Counted from the first letter of the stretch, positions 8,137-17,179 are shown. The stretch: DNA of 40,670 bases from Anaerolineae bacterium (GCA_023544525.1 JAMJFU010000010.1:1-40670); one strand, 5' to 3'. The notes: generated by a model from the letters alone, not told the origin. Numbers and translations: made by a program.

Positions 8137-8525
8137 ATGAGGAAAGCGACGGTTGTGGTCGCAGCGCTCTTGGCGCTGCTGCTGATGGCCCTGCCGGTGG
8201 GCTGGATGGAGAAGGGCACCCTAACGTAGGCCTGGTGTACGTCTACAAGGATGGTGTCCGGCCATGGCGCTGTACGGGCACGCTGGTCGCGCCGAGGGTG
8301 TTTCTCACGGCGGGCCACTGCGTCGAAGATGGAGTCGAGAAGGCTCGCGTCTGGTTCGACAGCGACATGACAGACAATCCGAACTACGAAGGAGGTCTTG
8401 TGGGGACACCTATCCTCCATCCGGGCTGTTTTTGGGGCGGCTCTAATCCCCACGACGTGGGCGTGGCGATCCTGGACGAGGCGGTCATGGACATCGATCC
8501 GGCGCCCCTGCCGCGCCCTCTTTGA
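8137..8525 (+). pseudogene. Broken trypsin-like serine protease (frameshift and 3' truncation)
   Basis: AAGGAG precedes an ATG at 8137 that starts a signal peptide (MRKATVVVAALLALLLMALPV). This frame stops at TAG 8227-8229, but a neighbouring frame continues the expected mature protease: GLDGEGHPNVGLVYVYKDG, CTGTLVAPRVFLTAGHC with the catalytic His, and HDVGVAILD with the catalytic Asp. The homology then ends at PLPRPL and a stop, so the catalytic Ser half is missing. Two separate lesions, a frameshift near 8197-8202 and loss of the C-terminal half, argue for a decayed gene. A sequencing error could explain the first lesion but not the second. The track splits it into ORFs at 8011-8229 and 8235-8525. 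Confidence 0.75.
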
Positions 8526-8650
8526 TTGCCACAGGTATGCCGGCATTTCGTCACCTCCTCATCCGTCTTAACCGCAGATTTCCCTTCCCCTGCCGCTCGT
8601 GGTAAAATCCCTGCATTCCGGGTCCAGAAACCAGGAGGGAAAACGACGAC

Positions 8651-10033
8651 GTGACCACAGGAGAGCGCCGGGCACCGAGCGGCATGACCGCCTTCTGGAT
8701 CGTGTGGGCGGGGCAACTGGTTTCGCTGTTGGGCAGCGGATTGACCCAATTCGCGCTGACCATCTGGCTTTTCCGGGAGACGGGCCAGGCGACCCAGTTG
8801 GCACTCATGGGCGTCTATTTCATGGTCCCCCTGTTGGTCATGAGCCCCGTCGTAGGGGTGATGGTCGACCGCTACGACCGTAAACTGATGATGATGCTCA
8901 GCGACCTGGCTGCTGGCGTGACGACGGTCTTTATCTTTGTCCTCTATGTGACCGGCGGTCTGGAGATCTGGCATCTCTACGTCAATGCCGCCATCAACGG
9001 CCTGTTCCAGGGCTTTCAATGGCCCGCCTACTCGGCCGCGCTGGCGCTGATGGTCCCCAAGAAGGACTATGTGCGGGTCAGCAGCCTGCTAGAGATCGTG
9101 GGGCCGGCCTCGGGCATCGTGTCACCCATCCTGGGTGGAGCGATCATAGGCCTGGGCGATACGGCTGGGTTCGACGGTGTCGCACTCATCATGGTCATCG
9201 ACATTGTAACCTTTGTCGCCGCCATCGGCACGCTGCTGCTCATCTATATCCCCAAGCCGGAGCGCACCACCCCTGTGGGGACTGGGGCAGGTGGCTTTTT
9301 CAAAGAAGCCATCTATGGTTTTCGCTACATCCTCGACCGGCCACCGCTGCTGGCCCTGCAGGGGGTCTTTTTGGTGGGCAATCTCTTCTACACGATAGCC
9401 GCCGGCACCCTGCTGGCGCCGATGATCCTGGCCCGCACCGGCAGCAACGCCCTGATCTTTGGCAGCATGGAGACTGTCGGCGCGGTAGGCATGGTCATTG
9501 GCGGCCTGGTGATTGGGGCCTGGGGTGGGTTCAAGCGGCGCATACACGGCGTGCTGGCAGGCTGGGCGCTGTCGTTCCTCGGGATCTTGATCATAGGCCT
9601 GGGCCGTCCCGAGCCGCCCTGGATGCTGGGCGTGTGGACGGCCGGCATCCTCATCAGTACGCTGGTTGTATCGCTGATCAACGGCTCGAACCAGGCGATC
9701 TGGATGGCCAAGGTCGCCCCTGATGTGCAGGGCCGAGTCTTTTCGACGCGGCGGCTCATTGCCTGGTTCGCCAACCCCCTGGCCAGCCTGATTGCCGGTC
9801 CGCTGGCGGACTATGTGATGGAGCCAGCCATGAGCGAGGGCGGCGCGCTGGTGGGGGTGTTCGGCGGGCTGGTTGGCACAGGCGCGGGCTCGGGCATGTC
9901 GCTGTTGTTTGTGTTCTCGGCGCTGGTGGGCCTCAGCTTCGTCCTCGGTGCATACCTGATCCCCATCGTGCGCGACGTCGAGGACCTGTTGCCCGATCAC
10001 GAGGGTGCCGTCGAGGTTGCGGCTGCCAGCTAG
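8651..10033 (+). CDS. MFS transporter (drug-efflux-like)
   Basis: The 460-residue protein is strongly hydrophobic with about 12 predicted membrane helices. The signature loop between helices 2 and 3 reads VVGVMVDRYDRKLMMM, matching the MFS motif GxxxDRxxRR. An uncharged cytoplasmic half-turn separates two six-helix halves around residue 210. The N-terminal half resembles bacterial macrolide/enterobactin exporter-type MFS proteins, but the substrate cannot be assigned. Start is GTG at 8651 with AGGAGGG 11 nt upstream. A TAAAAT at 8603-8608 could be the -10 element, though no good -35 is seen. It is followed at 152 nt by the nitrilase gene on the same strand. Confidence 0.88.
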   Translation: MTTGERRAPSGMTAFWIVWAGQLVSLLGSGLTQFALTIWLFRETGQATQLALMGVYFMVPLLVMSPVVGVMVDRYDRKLMMMLSDLAAGVTTVFIFVLYVTGGLEIWHLYVNAAINGLFQGFQWPAYSAALALMVPKKDYVRVSSLLEIVGPASGIVSPILGGAIIGLGDTAGFDGVALIMVIDIVTFVAAIGTLLLIYIPKPERTTPVGTGAGGFFKEAIYGFRYILDRPPLLALQGVFLVGNLFYTIAAGTLLAPMILARTGSNALIFGSMETVGAVGMVIGGLVIGAWGGFKRRIHGVLAGWALSFLGILIIGLGRPEPPWMLGVWTAGILISTLVVSLINGSNQAIWMAKVAPDVQGRVFSTRRLIAWFANPLASLIAGPLADYVMEPAMSEGGALVGVFGGLVGTGAGSGMSLLFVFSALVGLSFVLGAYLIPIVRDVEDLLPDHEGAVEVAAAS

Positions 10034-10185
10034 CGCCGCGAAGCGCCCTTACAAGTGGAGGCGGTACAGGCGTCATTGCGGGGGTAGTCCGGCCATCGCG
10101 GCATGGGCCGCCTGAGTGACGGGAATGTGCTTGCAGGTCGCGGACGGTTTACGCCGCACATGTAGGGGAGATCAGGTGGAGGCCC

Positions 10186-11127
10186 ATGGACGTCTCGAAG
10201 CTGAAGGTGGCAGTGGTACAGGCGGCACCGGTGCTCTTTGACCGCGATGCTACTTTGGACAAAGCCCGGGAGCTGGTAGCCGGAGCACAGGGCGCGCAAC
10301 TGATCTTGTTCCCCGAGGCCTTTGTGCCTGCCTATCCGCGAGGCCTGAGCTTTGGCACGGTGGTGGGTGGTCGCACCGATGCCGGTCGCCGCCTGTGGCA
10401 GCGCTATTGGGCCAACGCCGTCGATGTGCCTGGACCGGCGACCAAGGCTCTCGGCGAGGCCGCGCGCCAGGTAGCGGCCTACCTGGCCGTAGGCGTAGTG
10501 GAGCGTGACCAGGACTATGGCGGGGGGACGCTGTACTGCACGCTGCTCTACTTTGGTCCCGACGGCCGGCTGCTGGCCAAACACCGCAAGCTCAAGCCGA
10601 CAGGTGCCGAGCGGCTTATCTGGGGCGAAGGCGATGGCAGCACGCTCGCGACGGTGGACACGGCCTTTGGCACCGTGGGTGGCCTGATCTGTTGGGAAAA
10701 CATGATGCCGCTGGCGCGGGCGGCGATGTACGCCAAGGGGGTAGCCATCTATCTGGCGCCCACAGCCGATGCCCGTGACTCCTGGCAGGCCACGCTGCGA
10801 CACATTGCCTGTGAGGGGCGCTGCTTTGTGCTGGGCTGCAACCAGTTCGTGACCAAGGCGATGTATCCTGAGGATTTGGAGGGGCTCGAAGACCTCGCGG
10901 ACCAGCCCGAGATCATATGCCGGGGTGGGAGTGCCATTGTTTCGCCTCTGGGCGAGGTGCTGGCCGGCCCCCTGTGGGATCAAGAGGGCACCCTCTACGC
11001 CGAGCTAGACCTGGGAGCTGTGGTGCGGGCCCGCTTCGATTTCGATCCCATGGGGCACTATGCCCGGCCTGATGTGTTCCGTCTGGTAGTGGACGAGCGG
11101 CCCAAGCCCTCGGTCACGGCCGGGTGA
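10186..11127 (+). CDS. Nitrilase / carbon-nitrogen hydrolase
   Basis: The 313-residue enzyme hydrolyses a C-N bond, probably a nitrile to the acid. The catalytic triad is visible: Glu in LILFPEAFVPAYPRG, Lys in AKHRKLKPTGAER, and Cys in GGLICWENMMPLAR. The CWEN-x-MP block and the FPEAF...YPRG context are those of true nitrilases (branch 1) rather than amidases. Start ATG 10186 has GGTGGAGG just upstream. The preceding MFS gene is co-oriented but 152 nt away, so a functional link is not established. The protein is cytoplasmic, with no signal peptide. Confidence 0.9.
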   Translation: MDVSKLKVAVVQAAPVLFDRDATLDKARELVAGAQGAQLILFPEAFVPAYPRGLSFGTVVGGRTDAGRRLWQRYWANAVDVPGPATKALGEAARQVAAYLAVGVVERDQDYGGGTLYCTLLYFGPDGRLLAKHRKLKPTGAERLIWGEGDGSTLATVDTAFGTVGGLICWENMMPLARAAMYAKGVAIYLAPTADARDSWQATLRHIACEGRCFVLGCNQFVTKAMYPEDLEGLEDLADQPEIICRGGSAIVSPLGEVLAGPLWDQEGTLYAELDLGAVVRARFDFDPMGHYARPDVFRLVVDERPKPSVTAG

Positions 11128-11141
11128 TCGTACCAACCCAA

Positions 11142-11172
11142 GGCCCCGAGGATCGTTAAGACCCTCGGGGCC
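11142..11172. terminator. Hairpin between convergent nitrilase and M28 peptidase genes
   Basis: GGCCCCGAGG (11142-11151) pairs perfectly with CCTCGGGGCC (11163-11172) across an 11-nt loop. It lies between two convergent genes and could serve both, although neither side has a good T-run. Confidence 0.5.
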
Positions 11173-11225
11173 GTTGACTTGGGCAGGTCGAGGACCTGCC
11201 CTCTTATAGGGGTCGCTCGTGCTCC

Positions 11226-13388
11226 CTACTTTGCCCTGGCAGCCGTCTGGCTGGTGTTGGTGGCGGTTGTCAGCGAGTTATGCAGCAAGGCCTTGTAGTT
11301 GCGGACCTTGGGCCACTCGCCCATGACCAGCGAGTCCTCCAGTGCCGAGAGATACTGGACTGCGTATCCCGTGTACAGCCCGGGTGCATAGATGACGTGT
11401 TTGAACCAGGAGCGATCCGGCAGGCCCTTTGCCTGGGTCAGATCCCTCTCCAGGCGGATGAACTTGTCGTTGATTAAGACCACCGTCCCTTCCAGGTCCT
11501 GCGGGAGGGAGGGGTTGCTGTCCAGAATCTCCGCTGCCCTGGCTTCCGCCTCCGTGGCTGTCGCCTGCCATGCCTGAGCCTGCTGCATCTCCCGGCCAAA
11601 GTCGACCATCACCTCCCCGTACAGGTCGATCTGCAGGTTATTCAGGCGGTCGAGGTAGCCAGAGATCTCGCCTGCATACTTGCTGTACTCGAAAGGCAGG
11701 ATGTTTGCATTGGCCAGGCGGAGCGCCGCCAGGCCGGCCACCCGCGCAGCAGCCGCGTGGTGCAGGTAGCCGGGATCACCCCAGTTCTCCATGAAGTAAA
11801 GGTCGTCGTAGGCACTGTGATACACGCCGCCCGGTGAGCCAAAGCCCATGCTGATGGACGGGACCCCGAGAAAGTCGAGAAAGACCGAGTAGTCGGAGCC
11901 ACCGCCCAACCGGCCGATGCGCGGCACGTTTCCTCCCTGGCGGGCAGACCAGTCATCATAGACCGAGGCACCCGGGGTGCGTGGCTCTTCGACTTCTTTG
12001 GTCACATCGTAGAGGAGTTGGTCCAGGGCTGGTACGGCCGAGGCACTGAAGTACTGGCCGCCCCCCGCGCCATCCAGGTTGATGTAGGCCACGGCATTCT
12101 TGCGTAGCTCTTGCTGGAACTCCTCGCCCCACTCGGTGGAGCCCAGGAGACCGTACTCCTCGCCGTCCCAGCCGGCCAGCACGATGGTGCGCTCGGGCTG
12201 CCAGCCCTCTTGCATGAGCTGAGACAGGGCGCGGGCCATCTCCATGACTACGATGTAGCCGCTGTTGCTGTCATTGGTGCCGTAGGTCCATCCGTCGCGG
12301 TGGGCACCGGCGATGACCCATTGGTCAGGATACTTGGTCCCCGGGATCTTGACCACGATATCCCAGATGGGTGCGATCTCGTAGTCGATCTCCAGGTTCA
12401 GGTGGACCGTGGCCGGGCCAGGTCCCAGGTGGTAGGTGAAGGGCAGGGCTCCCTGCCACTCGGCTGGTGCCTCGGGTCCGCCCATGGCCTCCAACAGCGG
12501 TGCGGCCTGGCCGTAGGCCAGCGGCGTGGTGGGCACCCCCTGCGGCAGGTTGCTCGCCCTCTCTGGGGGCAGGCGACGTGCGTTCTCAGTGGAGGCCCAG
12601 CCTGGGGTCAGTGGATCGCCGACGTAGTCAAAGATGTAAAGGATGCTGCCGCGCTGGATCGCATCGTCCGGGCGCCAGGGACCGTCCGGGTAGACCGGCC
12701 CGCGCACAAAGCCGTCGTCGGCCGGATCGGAGAAGAGGATCAGCCCGGCTGCGCCATGCTCGTAGGCTACCTTGGCCTTGACGCCGCGAAAAACGCCTCC
12801 ATAGCGGGCGATGGCGATCTTGCCCTCTACGTCGATCCCCAGGCCCTCGAGGAGCGCGTAATCTTCGGGCACGCCATAGTTGACGTATACCAGCTCGGCC
12901 GTCACCTCTCCCGCCGGGGAGTAGGCATTGTAGCCGACGACGACGTCGTCAAAGTTCTCGTGCCACGGCCAGCCGTTTTCCTTGACCTTGGCCGTGTACG
13001 CGCTGGGTGCCACCATTTCTACCGAAATGTTCCTGGGAACAGAGAGGTAGACATAGTAGGTCACCAACTCGGGTTCGAGGCCGTATTCGCGCAGTTTGTC
13101 CATCGAGTACTGCACATTCTGCCAGTCACCGTCCGTGCTGACCAGCGTGGGGTGTGAAGTCAAGGCGATGCTGTGCTCGCTTGCTACGTTGGGATCGGGA
13201 ATGGCTTGGAACAGGCTCTCATATTCACGTTCCCAGGTGGACTGTTCCATCGTAAAGCCCGGCAAGCGCGGCGGATCTTGCGCCATAACCGGGCTGATGG
13301 TTACCGGCTGCCACAACAGTGCGAGCAGCACGGCGATTGTCAGGACCAGAGCGGGAATCGTCCCGCGGCGTTTCGTTTGGTTGTGCAT
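11226..13388 (-). CDS. Secreted M28-family metallopeptidase with PA domain (PSMA/glutamate carboxypeptidase II-like)
   Basis: The 720-residue protein begins with a signal peptide (LVLTIAVLLALLWQP to SPVMAQ). A protease-associated domain (about 165-240) is inserted before the M28 catalytic domain. Zinc ligands can be followed: His in GAHRDGW, Asp in GTNDSNSG, the Glu pair in GWDGEEYGLLGS, Asp in INLDGAGGG, and His in GVYHSAYD. Length and order match the glutamate carboxypeptidase II/transferrin-receptor-like dimeric peptidases, including a C-terminal helical dimerisation part. It should act outside the cell on small peptides. AGGAGAGG stands 3 nt before the ATG at 13388, which is tight. It has no C-terminal Y-L-P motif, unlike other secreted proteins here. 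Confidence 0.92.
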   Translation of the reverse strand: MHNQTKRRGTIPALVLTIAVLLALLWQPVTISPVMAQDPPRLPGFTMEQSTWEREYESLFQAIPDPNVASEHSIALTSHPTLVSTDGDWQNVQYSMDKLREYGLEPELVTYYVYLSVPRNISVEMVAPSAYTAKVKENGWPWHENFDDVVVGYNAYSPAGEVTAELVYVNYGVPEDYALLEGLGIDVEGKIAIARYGGVFRGVKAKVAYEHGAAGLILFSDPADDGFVRGPVYPDGPWRPDDAIQRGSILYIFDYVGDPLTPGWASTENARRLPPERASNLPQGVPTTPLAYGQAAPLLEAMGGPEAPAEWQGALPFTYHLGPGPATVHLNLEIDYEIAPIWDIVVKIPGTKYPDQWVIAGAHRDGWTYGTNDSNSGYIVVMEMARALSQLMQEGWQPERTIVLAGWDGEEYGLLGSTEWGEEFQQELRKNAVAYINLDGAGGGQYFSASAVPALDQLLYDVTKEVEEPRTPGASVYDDWSARQGGNVPRIGRLGGGSDYSVFLDFLGVPSISMGFGSPGGVYHSAYDDLYFMENWGDPGYLHHAAAARVAGLAALRLANANILPFEYSKYAGEISGYLDRLNNLQIDLYGEVMVDFGREMQQAQAWQATATEAEARAAEILDSNPSLPQDLEGTVVLINDKFIRLERDLTQAKGLPDRSWFKHVIYAPGLYTGYAVQYLSALEDSLVMGEWPKVRNYKALLHNSLTTATNTSQTAARAK

Positions 13389-13878
13389 GTTCCTCTCCTT
13401 TTCTGAAAAGGGTTAGGACTTTGTCGAGCCAAAGCTGCAGGGTAGATACACGTTCGGAGACTGCAAGATGCACTCGTCTCCAGCCAAGGACCGTGCTATC
13501 CGGGGTTCAACCTCCTTTCTAGCCAATGTCGGCCGGCCCATCTTGTCCATGGGCAGAGGTGCCATCGGGACGGGTGCTATGGAGGATACGGGTGACAGGG
13601 TCTGGAAAGTGGGGAGGCCGCCGATATCCTGTAGGATTCGAGCCGGCTTTGTGACAGTTGCGCAAGCAGCAGATGCGTTGCTGCCAGGAAGCAGAATAGG
13701 AGTTCTGCCTCGGGAACCATTCTACCGCCACCTTGACCGGAAGTCAATAGCTCGTCTTGTAGTCATAGGGCAAGCGTCGCCCTTTCGTCAGATAAGGACC
13801 CCTGATATTGGGATCCGGCGCGATCCGGCTCACGCAGGCCGGGTTCATCGGCACAAATACGGCCAGCGAGGGACGATT
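13389..13878. other. Intergenic region without a recognisable gene
   Basis: About 490 nt lie between the divergent M28 peptidase and the iorA promoter. The 145-residue + frame (13468-13905) in the track has no family resemblance, no ribosome-binding site and low-complexity Arg/Gly composition. I see no repeat or RNA family here. Confidence 0.4.
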
Positions 13879-13906
13879 TTGAGGGCGCTTGCCCTCGTGG
13901 TATAAT
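13879..13906 (+). promoter_or_regulatory. Promoter of iorAB with an inverted repeat in the spacer
   Basis: TTGAGG (13879-13884), 16 nt, TATAAT (13901-13906). GAGGGC GCTT GCCCTC (13881-13896), a 6-bp inverted repeat, covers the end of the -35 element and most of the spacer and could be an operator. Confidence 0.65.
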
Positions 13907-13938
13907 CCACCCTACAGCACCAACGGAGGTGAATGCCC

Positions 13939-15744
13939 ATGAGACGATTGTTATCAGGAAACGAAGCAGTGGCCCGGGGGGCTTGGGAGGCAGGCGTTGC
14001 CGTTGCCTCGGCCTATCCCGGCACCCCCAGCACCGAAATCCTGGAGAATTTCGCCCGCTATCCCAACGTCTATGCCGAGTGGGCACCCAACGAGAAGGTG
14101 GCCGTCGACGTGGCGGTGGGTGCCGCCTATGCAGGCCGGCGGTCGCTGGCGACCATGAAGCATGTGGGCGTCAACGTGGCGGCCGACTCTGTCTTTTACG
14201 CCTCCATGACCGGCATGGAAGCAGGCATGGTGATCGTCACAGCCGACGATCCGGATATGCATTCCTCGCAGAATGAACAGGACAACCGCCGCTACGCCAA
14301 GTTCGCCCGCATCCCGTGCCTAGAGCCGTCCGACAGCCAGGAGGCCAAGGACATGGTGGCCGCGGCACTGGCCATCAGTGAGCAGTTCGATACCCCGGTC
14401 TTTTTGCGGCTTACGACCCGCATCTGCCACTCCAGCACCGCCGTGGAGCTGGGGGAGCAGGTCCCCCAGGCGCCAGCCAGCGCCAGGTTCCCCCGCAACC
14501 CAACCAAGTATGTCATGGTCCCGGGCAATGCCCGCAAAAAGCACCCGGTGATCGAAGAGCGGATGGAGCTGGTAGCCCAGTTTGCCGAGACCTTCCCCTT
14601 CAACCGCATCGAGTGGGGCGACATGGAGGGTGGCGAGGGGAAACTTGGGATTGTGACCTGCGGTGTGTCCTACCAGTATGCCAAGGAAGTCTTTCCCAAT
14701 GCCTCTGTACTACGCCTGGGCCTGACTTATCCCCTGCCGCCCGAGCTTGTGAGGGAGTTTGCCTCCAGGGTGGACCGGCTGATCGTAATCGAAGAGCTAG
14801 ATCCCTTCCTGGAAGAAGAGATCAAGCTGATGGGCATCCACTGCGAGGGCAAGAGCATCTTCCCCATGCTGGGCGAGTTCGATCCGCGGGTGGTCCGCGA
14901 GAGTGCCATCGAGGCCGGGCTGCTGCCCGCGTCGGCCCACGTGCCCGTGGCCGAGCTGGACAAGCCCGAGATCCCGCCGCGGCCACCTGTCCTCTGCCCC
15001 GGCTGTCCCCACCGTGCAGTGTTTCACGTGCTCAACAAGCGCAAGGTGCCGGTGACGGGCGACATTGGCTGCTATACGCTGGGCCTGCTGCCACCCCTGT
15101 CAGCCATCCATACCTGCGGTTGCATGGGCGCTGGCATTGGCCAGGCACATGGCGCCGACAAGGCCGGCATCGGCGAGCGGATGGTAGCCGTGATCGGCGA
15201 CTCGACCTTTTTCCATACCGGCATGCCAGCGCTGGCCAACGTCGCCTATAACCGCAGCAACGTGGTCACCATTATCCTGGACAACCGTATCACCGGTATG
15301 ACGGGACACCAGCAGAACCCCGGCACGGGCTACACCCTGCAGATGGAAGAGGTGCCTCCTCTGGAGCTGGAGCCGCTGGTGCGGGCCCTGGGCATTGAGC
15401 GGGTCAAGACGGTCCCGGCCTTTGATGTCAAGGCGCTGGACGAGACCATAAAGGAATATCTGAAAGCCGAGGGACCCAGCGTACTGATCGCCCGCGACGA
15501 GTGTGCCCTGTTGCCCAGCGCCCGGCGCAGGTGGCTGCCACTGCGGGTGGTGGCCGACAAGTGCAACGGCTGCACCATGTGCTTCCGCATCGGCTGCCCG
15601 GCCATCCTCAAGAGCGACGAGCTGGACGGTAAGACGCAGCGACCCAAGGCCCGCATCGACCCCTCATTGTGTACCGGCTGCGAGGTCTGCGCCCAGGTCT
15701 GCCCTCGGGATGCGATCCTGTTCCGGGCTCAGGTTGAGGCTTAG
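13939..15744 (+). CDS. iorA: Indolepyruvate ferredoxin oxidoreductase, alpha subunit
   Basis: The 601-residue subunit oxidatively decarboxylates aryl-2-oxoacids (from Trp, Phe or Tyr) to acyl-CoA with ferredoxin as acceptor. The N-terminal pyrimidine-binding region begins LSGNEAVARGAWEAG and includes AYPGTPSTEI. The TPP-binding part has CPGCPHRAVFHVL, GDIGCYTLG and IGDSTFFHTG...NRITGMTGHQ. The C-terminus carries two 4Fe-4S motifs, CNGCTMCFRIGCP and CTGCEVCAQVCP. ATG 13939 is preferred over 13933 because GGAGG then lies 9 nt upstream rather than 3. iorB follows after 9 nt, so the two are one operon from the promoter at 13879. Confidence 0.96.
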   Translation: MRRLLSGNEAVARGAWEAGVAVASAYPGTPSTEILENFARYPNVYAEWAPNEKVAVDVAVGAAYAGRRSLATMKHVGVNVAADSVFYASMTGMEAGMVIVTADDPDMHSSQNEQDNRRYAKFARIPCLEPSDSQEAKDMVAAALAISEQFDTPVFLRLTTRICHSSTAVELGEQVPQAPASARFPRNPTKYVMVPGNARKKHPVIEERMELVAQFAETFPFNRIEWGDMEGGEGKLGIVTCGVSYQYAKEVFPNASVLRLGLTYPLPPELVREFASRVDRLIVIEELDPFLEEEIKLMGIHCEGKSIFPMLGEFDPRVVRESAIEAGLLPASAHVPVAELDKPEIPPRPPVLCPGCPHRAVFHVLNKRKVPVTGDIGCYTLGLLPPLSAIHTCGCMGAGIGQAHGADKAGIGERMVAVIGDSTFFHTGMPALANVAYNRSNVVTIILDNRITGMTGHQQNPGTGYTLQMEEVPPLELEPLVRALGIERVKTVPAFDVKALDETIKEYLKAEGPSVLIARDECALLPSARRRWLPLRVVADKCNGCTMCFRIGCPAILKSDELDGKTQRPKARIDPSLCTGCEVCAQVCPRDAILFRAQVEA

Positions 15745-15753
15745 GAGACTGGC

Positions 15754-16344
15754 ATGAACAAGAGCTACAATTTCCTGCTCGCCGGCGTTGGCGGCCAGGG
15801 CACGATCCTGGCCAGCGATGTACTGTCGGAAGTGGCGCTGGCGGCAGGCTATGACGTCAAAAAGTCGGAGGTCCACGGCATGGCCCAGCGGGGTGGCAGT
15901 GTCAACACCCACGTACGCTGGGATGCAGAGCGCGTGTACTCGCCGCTCATCGGCCTGGGAGAAGCGGATGTACTCTTGGTTTTCGAAGAGGCCGAGGCGC
16001 TGCGCTATGCCGAATATCTGAAGCCTGGCGGCGCGGCCATCGTCAACCGCGAGACCATCGAGCCGATCACTGTTACCTCCGGCGGGGCGCGCTATCCAAC
16101 GGAGGACGAGGTACGGGCCTTGTACCGTGACCTCGCCGGACGCTTTCACCTCATCCCCGGCTCGGCCCTCGCCGAAGAGATGGGCAACGCCCGGGCGGGC
16201 AACGTGGTGCTGCTCGGGGCGCTTTCGACGCTGCTAGACGTACCGGCCGAGACCTGGCTGGAGGTGATCGAAGGGCGGGTGCCACCAAAGTATGTAGAGC
16301 TTAACCGGCAGGCCTTTCTCAAGGGCCGTCAGGCGATGGAGTAG
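15754..16344 (+). CDS. iorB: Indolepyruvate ferredoxin oxidoreductase, beta subunit
   Basis: The 196-residue protein is the pyruvate-ferredoxin-oxidoreductase gamma-like subunit that pairs with IorA. It starts with the characteristic FLLAGVGGQGTILASDVLSEVA nucleotide-binding-like loop and contains KKSEVHGMAQRGGSV, both conserved in IorB. The length is normal for the family. It begins 9 nt after iorA, indicating translational coupling. A dicluster ferredoxin gene lies convergently 128 nt downstream and may supply the electron carrier. Confidence 0.95.
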   Translation: MNKSYNFLLAGVGGQGTILASDVLSEVALAAGYDVKKSEVHGMAQRGGSVNTHVRWDAERVYSPLIGLGEADVLLVFEEAEALRYAEYLKPGGAAIVNRETIEPITVTSGGARYPTEDEVRALYRDLAGRFHLIPGSALAEEMGNARAGNVVLLGALSTLLDVPAETWLEVIEGRVPPKYVELNRQAFLKGRQAME

Positions 16345-16400
16345 CTGGCATCGAGGAACCGCGCTGAAGGTCTGGGAGATGCCCTGCTGAGGGGCTGTTG

Positions 16401-16458
16401 GTAAAAAGAAAACCCCCAGAAGGTGTGTGAACCTCTGGTTCACGTGCCTTCCGGGGGT
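16401..16458 (-). terminator. Rho-independent terminator of the ferredoxin gene
   Basis: On the minus strand ACCCCCGGAAGGCACGTGAACC pairs with GGTTCACACACCTTCTGGGGGT with three imperfect positions, followed by TTTTCTTTTT. The hairpin can also form on the + strand after iorB, where two of those positions become G-U pairs, but no T-run follows on that side. Confidence 0.8.
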
Positions 16459-16471
16459 CGTTCGCTAGGGC

Positions 16472-16639
16472 TTATTGCTCGACGATGGCCTCGCTGGGGC
16501 ACTCGTCGAGGCAGCTCAGGCACTCGATGCAGATCTCCTGGTCGATGACGTACTTGCCATCGCCTTCGTGGATGGCACCCTCCGGGCAGACCTCCGCGCA
16601 GGAGCCGCATTCGATGCATTCGTCAGTGATGATCACCAT
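16472..16639 (-). CDS. 2[4Fe-4S] ferredoxin (55 residues)
   Basis: This gene is too short for the ORF track. From ATG 16639 it encodes MVIITDECIECGSCAEVCPE and a second cluster motif CIECLSCLDECP, ending IVEQ. Both C-x2-C-x2-C-x3-C-P motifs are intact, as in clostridial-type dicluster ferredoxins. AAGGAGG lies 10 nt upstream of the ATG, a consensus promoter is at 16696-16723 and a strong terminator is at 16401-16458, so it is a complete monocistronic unit. It is convergent with iorAB, whose product transfers electrons to ferredoxin; a functional pairing is likely but inferred. Confidence 0.95.
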   Translation of the reverse strand: MVIITDECIECGSCAEVCPEGAIHEGDGKYVIDQEICIECLSCLDECPSEAIVEQ

Positions 16640-16695
16640 GGCTCAGAAACCTCCTTGTTTCCTCTAGAATACTCGCCAGCGGTGGCGGTGGCTCA

Positions 16696-16723
16696 ATTAT
16701 ACCTCGATCTCTGCCAGCGTCAA
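16696..16723 (-). promoter_or_regulatory. Promoter of the ferredoxin gene
   Basis: On the minus strand TTGACG (16718-16723), 16 nt, TATAAT (16696-16701). This is one of the closest matches to consensus in the window. Confidence 0.75.
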
Positions 16724-16782
16724 CTCGGTGGACGGCCTCTGTAGCACGGGCGCAGGCGCCAAGGCTTGGCCTGCTCCCGATT

Positions 16783-17172
16783 ATGGCTGCTTCAGGGTCT
16801 GTCATAATGGCCAAGCCCCTCGAGCTCGGAGTGGCCCAGGTCCATTCGTTCGACAGCAACCCGGCCGTCTATGCCGCCGACAAGGACTTTTTGTCGCTGG
16901 ATCTGACAGCGGGTGAGCGGGTTATGGTGCGGGTGACAAGCCTGACCAACACATTGACCCTGCTGGAGCTGTACGATGGGCAGGGGCATCTCCTCAGCCC
17001 GGTGGGCGAGACCCAACTGAGCTGGAAGCCAACGGAGGACGCGACCTATATCGTGGGCATCAGCCCGCTTACATCAACCTTTGGCTGCGCCGCCGACGTT
17101 GGCTATGTGGTTGTGGCCGAAATACCAGAGATCCGGACGGTCTATCTGCCGCTTACGATGAGGAACTACTGA
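16783..17172 (+). pseudogene. C-terminal remnant of a secreted protein (PPC-like domain plus Y-L-P-L tail)
   Basis: The 129-residue frame has no signal peptide and no convincing ribosome-binding site. Its body (HSFDSNPAVYAADKDF, LTAGERVMVRVTSL, LTLLELYDGQGHLL) resembles the bacterial pre-peptidase C-terminal domain found near the end of secreted enzymes. It ends RTVYLPLTMRNY, the C-terminal tail shared by exported proteins in this genome. A protein consisting only of an export tail and an accessory domain, with nothing to export it, looks like the 3' remnant of a larger gene whose 5' part has been lost. An intact small protein is possible but less likely. Confidence 0.5.
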
Positions 17173-17179
17173 TCCTCTC

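Noticed and set aside
12111-13157. 348-codon + strand frame opposite the M28 peptidase
   Set aside because: No ribosome-binding site or family resemblance; the minus strand encodes a complete peptidase.
13468-13905. 145-codon + strand frame before iorA
   Set aside because: Runs through the iorAB promoter, has no ribosome-binding site, and resembles nothing known.
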